Shown: piece after piece, positions 57,131 to 64,000 of the stretch
How positions within the stretch are numbered: position 1 is the stretch's first letter
Layout of the letters: the number at the start of each line of letters is the position of its first letter
From: Chitinophagaceae bacterium
GTDB taxonomy: Bacteria; Bacteroidota; Bacteroidia; Chitinophagales; Chitinophagaceae
DNA length: 64,000 nucleotides
Assembly (NCBI GenBank): GCA_004173355.1
Contig: SEAD01000004.1
Location: 1 to 64,000, forward strand
Reading direction: 5' to 3'
The notes under the pieces: model-generated
Seen by the model: only the letters and a program-made list of their open reading frames with translations
The model's database searches: none
Told to the model about the DNA's origin: nothing
Made by a program: the position numbers and the translations under genes

Positions 57131-60100
57131 ATGAATTATTGCCGGATGAAATTCACTTGTTGCTCCCTCCTGCTGCTTCTCCTTCTCTCCTGCAACCAGA
57201 AGGAAAAACCTAAACTGTTTGACCTGGTCACCGATTCCGGGATCAGTTTCAATAATACCGTTACCGATGGGAAAGATGAAAACAGCTTTTACTACCGAAA
57301 CTATTACAACGGGGGTGGTGTGGCAATCGGCGATATCAATAACGACGGTCTCTGCGATGTGCTGATGACGTCCAATATGGGCAGCAGTAAACTTTTCCTG
57401 AATGAAGGCAACTTCAAATTCAGGGATGTCACTGCGGGTTCAGGTATCCGTCAGGACAGCATGTGGAACACCGGTGTAGTCATGGCGGATATCAATAGTG
57501 ATGGATGGCTGGACATTTACGTGTGCAGTGCCGGACACCTGCTCGATGGCAACCGCCGCAACAAACTTTACATCAACAACCAGAAAGGCGGCTTTGTGGA
57601 ATCCGCCGCACAATACGGGCTCGATATCAAATCATTCAGCACACATGCCAGCTTCTTTGACTATGATCTCGACGGGGACCTCGATTGTTTCCTGATCAAC
57701 AACAGTCCCATTCCCGTGAATACCCTCGGACATGCCAACCGCCGCGATGTGCCCGATTCGCTCTGGCAGATCGCCTCACTGTTCCGCGGCGGGGGCGACC
57801 ACCTCTACCGCAACGACAACGGCCGGTTCACGGAAGTCACCCAGCAGGCAGGAATTCACGGATCACTGATCAGCTTTGGCCTTGGCGTATCAGTTGGCGA
57901 TCTTAACAGTGATGGTTACCCCGATGTTTACGTCTCCAATGATTTTTATGAACGTGATTACCTCTATATCAACCAGCGGGATGGTACTTTCAGTGATGAA
58001 ATGGAATCGCGGATGGAACAAAACAGTTTTGCTTCCATGGGTGCCGATCTCGCCGATATCAATAACGACGGGTACATGGATGCTTTTACCACCGATATGC
58101 TGCCGGATGACGACAAACGCCTGAAGACCCTGGGCGCTTTTGATAATATCGATCTCTATAATAACCGCATCCGGCTTGGCTTTTACCACCAGTTTACCAA
58201 AAACTGCCTGTATGTAAATAACCGCGAGGGCAAGTTTATCGAAAGTGCCTACTATAGCGGTGTGTCGGCCTCCGACTGGAGCTGGGGTGCGATTTTCTTC
58301 GATGCCGATAATGATGGACGCAATGATATCTATGTCTGCAACGGGGTTAACCGCGACGTGACCAATCTCGATTTCATGGACTTTTTTGCCAACGACATCA
58401 TCCAGCGGATGGTGGCATCGGGACAAAAAGAAAACGTGGATTCGGTGATTGCAAAAATCCCGGTGCATGCCGTGCCCAATAAAGTATTCCAGAACCGCGG
58501 GGGCCTCCGCTTTGAGGATGCGGGTAAGGAATGGGGGATGGACCAGCTCTCTTTCTCCAACGGGGCGGCCTACGGGGACCTGGACAATGACGGCGATCTT
58601 GACCTGGTGGTCAACAATGAAAACATGGAGTCGTTTGTTTACCGGAACAACAGCCGCGAACAGAACAAACACAATTATATCAGCGTGATGCTGAAAGGCG
58701 AAGGCAAAAACAGTTTCGCCGTCGGCGCCAAGGTGACGATCTACAGCAAGGACTCGGTATTCATGCGGGAAGTGATGCCCAGCAGGGGTTTCCAGTCGTC
58801 CAGCGATTATAAACAGGTAATCGGGCTGGGTACACTGACGGCAGTGGATTCGATGGTTATTACCTGGCCTGACCGGACTTACAGCCATTTCCCCAAACCG
58901 CAGCTGAACAAGCTCCATATGATCGAACAGGGAAAACAGCAACGCTATCCCGTTGTGTATCCCCCGCCGCCTGATCTTTCCAGGGCATTGTTTATCGAAC
59001 AGCCGGTGGCCATGGAAGCGCACCGGGAAGACGATCATATCGATTTCTATTACGAAAGGAATATACCCGAATTGCTTTCCCGCGAAGGGCCGGCGATGGC
59101 AACGGGTGATGTAAATGGTGACGGACTCGATGACCTCTATGTCGGGGGTGCACATAACCAGCCCGGACAACTTTACCTGCAGCTGGCCGCTGGCGGCTTT
59201 GCGCGCAACCAGCAGGCGATCTTTGATGAGTTTGCACGGTTTGAAGATGTAACCGCATTGTTTTTTGATGCCGACCGGGATGGTGACCTGGACCTCTTTA
59301 TCGGTGCAGGAGGCAACAATGTGGAAATGGGGATGCGCGAACTGGAACACCGGCTTTATATGAATGACGGGCAGGGGAATTTCAGTCTCGACACCAAAGC
59401 CTTCCCGAGCAACAATATGAATATTGCCACCGCAGTGTCGGCGGATTTTGACGGCGATGGTGATCCCGACCTGTTTGTCGGGGCGCGCAGCCAGCCATAC
59501 AACTACTCGAGGATCCCGCAGAGTTACCTGTTGAGCAATGATGGCAAAGGCCATTTCACGGACGTGACCGCCCAGATGGCCCCAGCACTGAAAGCGATCG
59601 GGATGGTAACCGCGGCCGACTGGGGGGACCTGGATAAAGATGGACTGCCCGAACTGATCGTGACCGGTGAATGGATGAGCACACATGTATTTTCATTCAA
59701 CAGGAAATCCGGCAGGATGGAGGAGTGGAAAAAAACCGGTCTGGAAAAACTCAAAGGCTGGTGGAAGTCAGTGAAAGCTGCTGACCTGAATGGCGATGGT
59801 TTTGCGGACCTGGTGATCGGGAATATCGGGCAGAACTTTTACCTCCGCCCCAACCAGGACCAGGCGGTGAAGTTCTGGGTAAATGACTACGACAACAATG
59901 GCAACACAGAAGGGTTTCTCACCCGCACAATCGCCGGCAAAAGGGATGTACCGGTTTTCCTGAAACGTGAAGTGACCGACCAGTTCCCCGCATTAAAAAA
60001 ACAAAACCTGAAACACGAAGACTTCGCAGGCAAAACGATCCAGGAATTATTCCCTGCCGCCCTGCTGGATAAATCACGCGTCGAGGAATTCAACTATACT

Positions 60101-60496
60101 TCATCCGTTGTTGCGATCAATGATGGCAAGGGTGGGTTCACCATCACTGAATTGCCCCAGCAGGTCCAGCTTTCGAGTGTCAACAGTATTTATATTGCCG
60201 ACGTGAACCAGGACAAAACACCCGACCTGATACTCGGGGGAAATATGTTTACGTTCCAGCCACAGTTTGGCCGGCTGGATGGCAGTTACGGCCATGTGCT
60301 CGCGAATGACGGGAAAGGGACGTTCAGTGCGCTGCCGTATGCACAATCCGGGATCCAGGTAAGGGAGCAGATCCGCAATATTGCCACCCTGAAAGGCAGG
60401 GACCGCAACTATCTTGTGATGGTACGCAACAATGCAACCCCGAAAGTGTACGAGGTCAATAACAAATCGGCCTGGTTAAAATCTACGTCCAGGTAA
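57131..60496 (+). CDS. Giant surface lipoprotein: FG-GAP/VCBS repeats with central ASPIC/UnbV domain (first of two)
   Basis: The 1,121-residue lipoprotein has a lipobox Cys in LLLLSCNQKEK (start at ATG 57131; ATG 57146 is possible). Fourteen calcium-type motifs of the DxNxDGxxD kind occur in order: seven before (DINNDGLCD through DLDNDGDLD) and seven after (DVNGDGLDD through DVNQDKTPD) a central ASPIC/UnbV domain (about 515-590, VGAKVTIYSKDSVFMREVMPSRGF ... VITWPDRTY). Two FG-GAP-type beta-propellers are the likely fold. Such proteins often accompany SusC/SusD systems, but no activity is known; the label RNA-binding protein sometimes given to the family is unsupported here. It follows susD's terminator and has its own promoter-like box. 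Confidence 0.88.
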   Translation: MNYCRMKFTCCSLLLLLLLSCNQKEKPKLFDLVTDSGISFNNTVTDGKDENSFYYRNYYNGGGVAIGDINNDGLCDVLMTSNMGSSKLFLNEGNFKFRDVTAGSGIRQDSMWNTGVVMADINSDGWLDIYVCSAGHLLDGNRRNKLYINNQKGGFVESAAQYGLDIKSFSTHASFFDYDLDGDLDCFLINNSPIPVNTLGHANRRDVPDSLWQIASLFRGGGDHLYRNDNGRFTEVTQQAGIHGSLISFGLGVSVGDLNSDGYPDVYVSNDFYERDYLYINQRDGTFSDEMESRMEQNSFASMGADLADINNDGYMDAFTTDMLPDDDKRLKTLGAFDNIDLYNNRIRLGFYHQFTKNCLYVNNREGKFIESAYYSGVSASDWSWGAIFFDADNDGRNDIYVCNGVNRDVTNLDFMDFFANDIIQRMVASGQKENVDSVIAKIPVHAVPNKVFQNRGGLRFEDAGKEWGMDQLSFSNGAAYGDLDNDGDLDLVVNNENMESFVYRNNSREQNKHNYISVMLKGEGKNSFAVGAKVTIYSKDSVFMREVMPSRGFQSSSDYKQVIGLGTLTAVDSMVITWPDRTYSHFPKPQLNKLHMIEQGKQQRYPVVYPPPPDLSRALFIEQPVAMEAHREDDHIDFYYERNIPELLSREGPAMATGDVNGDGLDDLYVGGAHNQPGQLYLQLAAGGFARNQQAIFDEFARFEDVTALFFDADRDGDLDLFIGAGGNNVEMGMRELEHRLYMNDGQGNFSLDTKAFPSNNMNIATAVSADFDGDGDPDLFVGARSQPYNYSRIPQSYLLSNDGKGHFTDVTAQMAPALKAIGMVTAADWGDLDKDGLPELIVTGEWMSTHVFSFNRKSGRMEEWKKTGLEKLKGWWKSVKAADLNGDGFADLVIGNIGQNFYLRPNQDQAVKFWVNDYDNNGNTEGFLTRTIAGKRDVPVFLKREVTDQFPALKKQNLKHEDFAGKTIQELFPAALLDKSRVEEFNYTSSVVAINDGKGGFTITELPQQVQLSSVNSIYIADVNQDKTPDLILGGNMFTFQPQFGRLDGSYGHVLANDGKGTFSALPYAQSGIQVREQIRNIATLKGRDRNYLVMVRNNATPKVYEVNNKSAWLKSTSR

Positions 60497-60527
60497 CCGG
60501 ACGCTCACGTTACAGAAAAAGCTATCA

Positions 60528-63500
60528 ATGGGATCGAAGAACAATATATCATTTGCAGGGATGATGAATACTTTAACGGCCGGACTGAAAATTATCCCGC
60601 TTGGGCTGACCGTCGTGGCGATGCTGGCATCCTGTAAAAACAATAAAGACGCCTCATCTGCCCCGTTGTTTGTGGCGCTCGACAGTAAACGGACCGGACT
60701 CGACTTCAGCAATAATCTAAGTTACAACCAGCAGTTCAACCTTTTCAAATACATCTATTTCTACAATGGCAGCGGGCTGGGTGCGGGGGATTTTAATAAT
60801 GACGGACTGACCGACCTGTTTTTCGGGTCCAATCAGGGCTCCAACAAAATTTACCTCAACAATGGCGGCTTGAAATTCCGGGATGTGTCGAAGGAAGCCG
60901 GCATTGTAGCGGATGGCGGGTGGACCACCGGTATTTCAGTCGTGGATATTAATAATGATGGCTGGCTGGATGTGTACATCAGTCGCGTCGGCCAATACGA
61001 AATCCTGCACAGCAGTAACCTGCTGCTGGTTAACCAGGGACTGGATAAAAACGGTATACCCCAGTTTAAGGAAATGGCGAAAGAGTATGGGCTTGATTTT
61101 TCAGGGTTCAGCACACAGGCAGCTTTCCTCGATTATGATGTGGATGGCGATCTCGACATGATCCTGCTCAACCACTCTGTCCATGAGAATGGCACATTCA
61201 AGCCACGCGGGAATTTCCTTGGTACCTACCACCCGCTTTCCGGTGACCGTTTTTACCGTAATGATGGCGGGAAGTACACCGATGTGACCCACGAGACCAT
61301 GATCAACAGCAGCGCCATCAGTTACGGGCTGGGTATCGCCATATCGGATATCGATCTCGATGGTTATCCCGATATGTATATCGGTAATGATTTCCATGAA
61401 AACGATTACCTCTATATCAACCAGCGGAATGGCACGTTCCGCGAGGAAGGGGAGGAGCGCCTGCAACATACCAGCCAGTACTCGATGGGTGTGGATGTGG
61501 CAGATATAAATAATGACGCCTATCCCGAAATCATTTCGATGGATATGCTGCCCGAAGATCCCTATATCCTGAAGCGCTCCCTTGGAGAGGACGCCTATGA
61601 TATATTCAAGTTCAAGATCGGCGCGGGTTATTCCCATCAGTACACGCGGAACAACCTTCAGTACAACCGGCGCAACGGGAGTTTCAGTGAAATCGGCCTG
61701 TACAGCGGCGTGGCCGCCACGGATTGGAGCTGGGCGCCGCTCTGGGTTGATTTTGACAACGATGGTTACAAAGACCTGTTTATTTCCAATGGCATCCCCA
61801 AAAGGATGAATGATATGGACTACATCAATTTCGTTTCCAATGCGGAAATCCAGCAGCGGATCCAGGGCAACAATATGCAGGAGAAGGACCTTGCACTGAT
61901 CAACAAGTTTCCCGAAATCAAATTGCCCAACCGATTTTACCGGAACAACAGGAACCTTTCGTTTACCGATGAGAACAGTCGTATCGATGGGCAGGAAGCG
62001 AGTTTTTCCAATGGGGCGGTGTATGCCGACCTGGATAATGATGGCGACCTCGACATTGTGGTGAATAATATTGATGCAACCGCAGTTGTCTATGAAAATA
62101 AATTGCAGCGTACGGATTCCACGGCATCGGCAAGGATAACGTTGAAAGGACAACCTGGGAATATCAATGCGGTAGGGGCGAAAGTGGTGCTTTACCAGGG
62201 CGCCGAGGTGCGGACCTATGATAAATCACCCGTGCGTGGGTTTATGTCGAGCATGGAAGTGCCGATGCTGGTTGGTTATGATAAACGCAAGGTGGATTCA
62301 ATGGTACTGGTTTGGCCCGACAACAGTTGCCAGACCTTTACGCCGATTGATTCCGGGCTCACAAAAATCATTTACCAGCCAGGCCTCCGGAAATTTGACT
62401 ACCAGCAGTTGAAGGACCGCAGCCGTGATTCGATTGCAGTGGCCTATGATGTCACCCAAAATTCCGGACTCGATTACCAGCATAAGGAAAATTACTTTGT
62501 GGAGTTTGACCGCGAACCACTGGTGCCACATATGTTGTCTACCGAAGGTCCGGCCATCGCGGTAGGTGATATCAATAACGATGGACTGGAGGATATTTAC
62601 TTCGGTGGTGCCCGGGATGGGAAAAGCGGTGTGTACCTGCAGACCGCCGCAGGCAGATTCAACCGTGTCCCGCAGCCCCGGCTTGACCTCGACAGTGTGT
62701 ATGAAAATACGGATGCCATTTTTGTGGACCTCAACAATGATGGCTTCCGCGACCTGGTGGTGGCAAGCGGCGGTAACGAATTCTACGGGGCGGACTACCA
62801 CAATATGCCGCGTGCGTATATGAATGATGGTAAAGCTGTTTTCAATCTTGTACCAAAGGCTTTCGGCAACACCCTGCTGACTGCATCCTGTGTGGTGGCG
62901 AACGATATCAACGGTGATGGATTTGCCGACCTGTTTATCGGTGCACGGGCAGTGCCATATGCATTCGGGCAAACCCCTTCATCCTATTTATTCCAGAACG
63001 ACGGCAAAGGTCATTTCACCGATGTGACGGCGAAGTATATGCCGGCTGTAAAAGACCTGGGTTTTGTAACCAATGCCAGCTGGGCGGATCTTGATAAAAA
63101 TGGCAGGGCCGACCTCCTGGTCTCACTGGAATGGGGAGGGCTGTATGCCTTTATGGAAAAGGACGGGAAGTATACAAAAGAAGTACTGACAGATAGAAGT
63201 GGCTGGTGGAATTTTGTGTTCCCGTATGATATCGATAACGACGGTGATCTTGACCTGGTAGCAGGTAACCTTGGGTTGAACAGCCGGCTGACAGGTTCAG
63301 CCGAACATCCCGTACGGATGTACTACAACGATTTTGATGGCAATGGCCGGAAGGAACAGGTGATGACCTATTATTTGCAGGGACGTGAGTTGCCATTTGC
63401 CAATAAGTCGGAACTTGAAAAACAGATCCCCCCGCTGAAAAAGAAATTCCTGTATGCCGAGGACTTCGCCAAGGCTTCGCTGGAGGATTTATTCGGGGCG

Positions 63501-63902
63501 GAAAAACTGAAGGGTGCCACGGTATTGAAAGCTGATTATTTCGCCAATGCTATCTTGGTCAATGATGGCAAAGGGAAGTTTGAAGTGCGGGCAATGCCTG
63601 CGGAGGCGCAATTTACCCCCTTCCGGGATGCCGCGATCACAGATGTAAACAATGACAGGCTTCCTGATATCCTGTTGTTTGGTAATTACTACGACAATAA
63701 TATCCAGATGGGCAGGTACGATGCCGATGGCGGAACCGTGCTGGTGAATAAAGGAGGGGGAAATTTTGAAGCCCATCCATTGAATGGCCTGACCGTGCAT
63801 GGGCAGGTGAGGCATATCCGGAAGATCACGGTTGGTGGCAGGGAAACATTTGTGCTGGCAAGGAATAATGACAGCACGAAGCTGATCCGTTTTGATCAGT
63901 AG
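60528..63902 (+). CDS. Giant surface lipoprotein: FG-GAP/VCBS repeats with central ASPIC/UnbV domain (second of two)
   Basis: The 1,124-residue paralogue of the preceding gene starts 31 bases after it. It has a lipobox Cys in VVAMLASCKNN, the same order of seven calcium-type motifs (DFNNDGLTD ... DLDNDGDLD), an ASPIC/UnbV domain (VGAKVVLYQGAEVRTYDKSPVRGF ... LVWPDNS) and seven more (DINNDGLED ... DVNNDRLPD). Both proteins also share a non-repeat segment (residues about 950-1010; here LKKKFLYAEDFAKASLEDLF) between motifs 13 and 14. The pair looks like an old tandem duplication. Function is unknown. Its last codons (LIRFDQ) lie inside a 39-bp tandem repeat. Confidence 0.88.
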   Translation: MGSKNNISFAGMMNTLTAGLKIIPLGLTVVAMLASCKNNKDASSAPLFVALDSKRTGLDFSNNLSYNQQFNLFKYIYFYNGSGLGAGDFNNDGLTDLFFGSNQGSNKIYLNNGGLKFRDVSKEAGIVADGGWTTGISVVDINNDGWLDVYISRVGQYEILHSSNLLLVNQGLDKNGIPQFKEMAKEYGLDFSGFSTQAAFLDYDVDGDLDMILLNHSVHENGTFKPRGNFLGTYHPLSGDRFYRNDGGKYTDVTHETMINSSAISYGLGIAISDIDLDGYPDMYIGNDFHENDYLYINQRNGTFREEGEERLQHTSQYSMGVDVADINNDAYPEIISMDMLPEDPYILKRSLGEDAYDIFKFKIGAGYSHQYTRNNLQYNRRNGSFSEIGLYSGVAATDWSWAPLWVDFDNDGYKDLFISNGIPKRMNDMDYINFVSNAEIQQRIQGNNMQEKDLALINKFPEIKLPNRFYRNNRNLSFTDENSRIDGQEASFSNGAVYADLDNDGDLDIVVNNIDATAVVYENKLQRTDSTASARITLKGQPGNINAVGAKVVLYQGAEVRTYDKSPVRGFMSSMEVPMLVGYDKRKVDSMVLVWPDNSCQTFTPIDSGLTKIIYQPGLRKFDYQQLKDRSRDSIAVAYDVTQNSGLDYQHKENYFVEFDREPLVPHMLSTEGPAIAVGDINNDGLEDIYFGGARDGKSGVYLQTAAGRFNRVPQPRLDLDSVYENTDAIFVDLNNDGFRDLVVASGGNEFYGADYHNMPRAYMNDGKAVFNLVPKAFGNTLLTASCVVANDINGDGFADLFIGARAVPYAFGQTPSSYLFQNDGKGHFTDVTAKYMPAVKDLGFVTNASWADLDKNGRADLLVSLEWGGLYAFMEKDGKYTKEVLTDRSGWWNFVFPYDIDNDGDLDLVAGNLGLNSRLTGSAEHPVRMYYNDFDGNGRKEQVMTYYLQGRELPFANKSELEKQIPPLKKKFLYAEDFAKASLEDLFGAEKLKGATVLKADYFANAILVNDGKGKFEVRAMPAEAQFTPFRDAAITDVNNDRLPDILLFGNYYDNNIQMGRYDADGGTVLVNKGGGNFEAHPLNGLTVHGQVRHIRKITVGGRETFVLARNNDSTKLIRFDQ

Positions 63903-64000
63903 CAAGGACAGTAAATCCTGGTGATTCGTTTTGATCAGGAGTAAGCACAGTAGATCCTGCTGATCCGTTTTGATCAGTAATAGGGACAGTAGATCCGTGT
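63882..64000. repeat. 39-bp tandem repeat overlapping the end of the second ASPIC gene, running off the window
   Basis: Three units with an exact 39-bp period start at 63882, 63921 and 63960; the last is cut or drifts at the edge. Each has the inverted repeat CTGATC-CGTTTT-GATCAG (first half GTGATT in unit 2) and a second block like GGACAGTAGATCC. The first unit includes the final codons and stop of the gene; later units keep the CGTTTTGATCAG sequence but carry stops in frame. Confidence 0.85.

Noticed and set aside
57890-59686. A 598-codon open frame on the minus strand opposite the first ASPIC/VCBS gene
   Set aside because: The repeated Asp/Asn/Ile codons (GAT, AAT, ATC) of the sense gene leave few stops on the other strand. 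The antisense protein has no signal, domain or family pattern, and the sense gene is clear.
61101-62153. A 350-codon minus-strand frame opposite the second ASPIC/VCBS gene
   Set aside because: Same cause: an antisense shadow of the DxNxDG repeats, with the same Ile/His/Val-rich composition.
63882-64000. Possible CRISPR array at the right edge
   Set aside because: The 39-bp unit repeats along its full length with no unique spacers, and it includes gene-coding sequence.

Overview
The window looks like chromosomal DNA of a Bacteroidota bacterium, most likely of the Chitinophagaceae or a close relative (inferred from gene content, no search run). The signs are two SusC/SusD pairs, a type IX secretion C-terminal sorting domain, the gliding genes gldC and gldH, the lineage-typical DUF4290, DUF6089, YicC and twin OmpH proteins, and promoters with the Bacteroidota -7 box TAnnTTTG instead of strong Shine-Dalgarno starts. 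No rRNA, tRNA, CRISPR array, IS element or prophage was recognised.

Layout. 0-5.4 kb: a truncated efflux adaptor at the left edge, a small membrane protein, nagA, then murA with a DUF4290 gene on the minus strand, and a secreted T9SS-sorted protein. 5.6-14.4 kb: mostly plus-strand housekeeping genes (glycosyltransferase, gldC, YqeY-like, CvpA, sterol desaturase-like, alpha/beta hydrolase, CBS protein, an Omp85 protein, nadK, DUF6089). 14.5-21.4 kb: envelope and cell-wall block uppS-bamA-ompH-ompH-murI, then rpmH-rnpA-yidD. 21.5-27.4 kb: superoxide dismutase divergent from a first SusC/SusD/lipoprotein locus, with paired inverted repeats between them. 27.5-43.1 kb: tadA, small membrane proteins with a 14-bp tandem array, aldehyde dehydrogenase, glutathione peroxidase, a membrane MutS-like ATPase, dusB, CPBP protease, the phospholipid genes cdsA and psd, HAD and SDR enzymes, an orphan batD, and a gldH/sensor kinase/response regulator operon next to yicC. 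43.1-51.2 kb: a 592-bp AT-rich gap with two perfect DnaA boxes, lpxD, and metabolic and repair genes including ligA. 51.2-64.0 kb: the most distinctive region.

That last region holds a Nudix-fold regulator with a decayed catalytic box, a SusC/SusD pair with strongly biased codon use, and two giant tandem lipoproteins of about 1,120 residues. Each lipoprotein has seven calcium-type FG-GAP/VCBS repeats, a central ASPIC/UnbV domain and seven more repeats, in the same order in both. No glycoside hydrolase, sulfatase or peptidase is visible, so the substrate is unknown. A perfect 15-bp direct repeat precedes the regulator, and a palindrome sharing its core precedes susC, which suggests a local regulon. 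The second lipoprotein gene ends in a 39-bp tandem repeat that starts inside its last codons and runs to the window edge.
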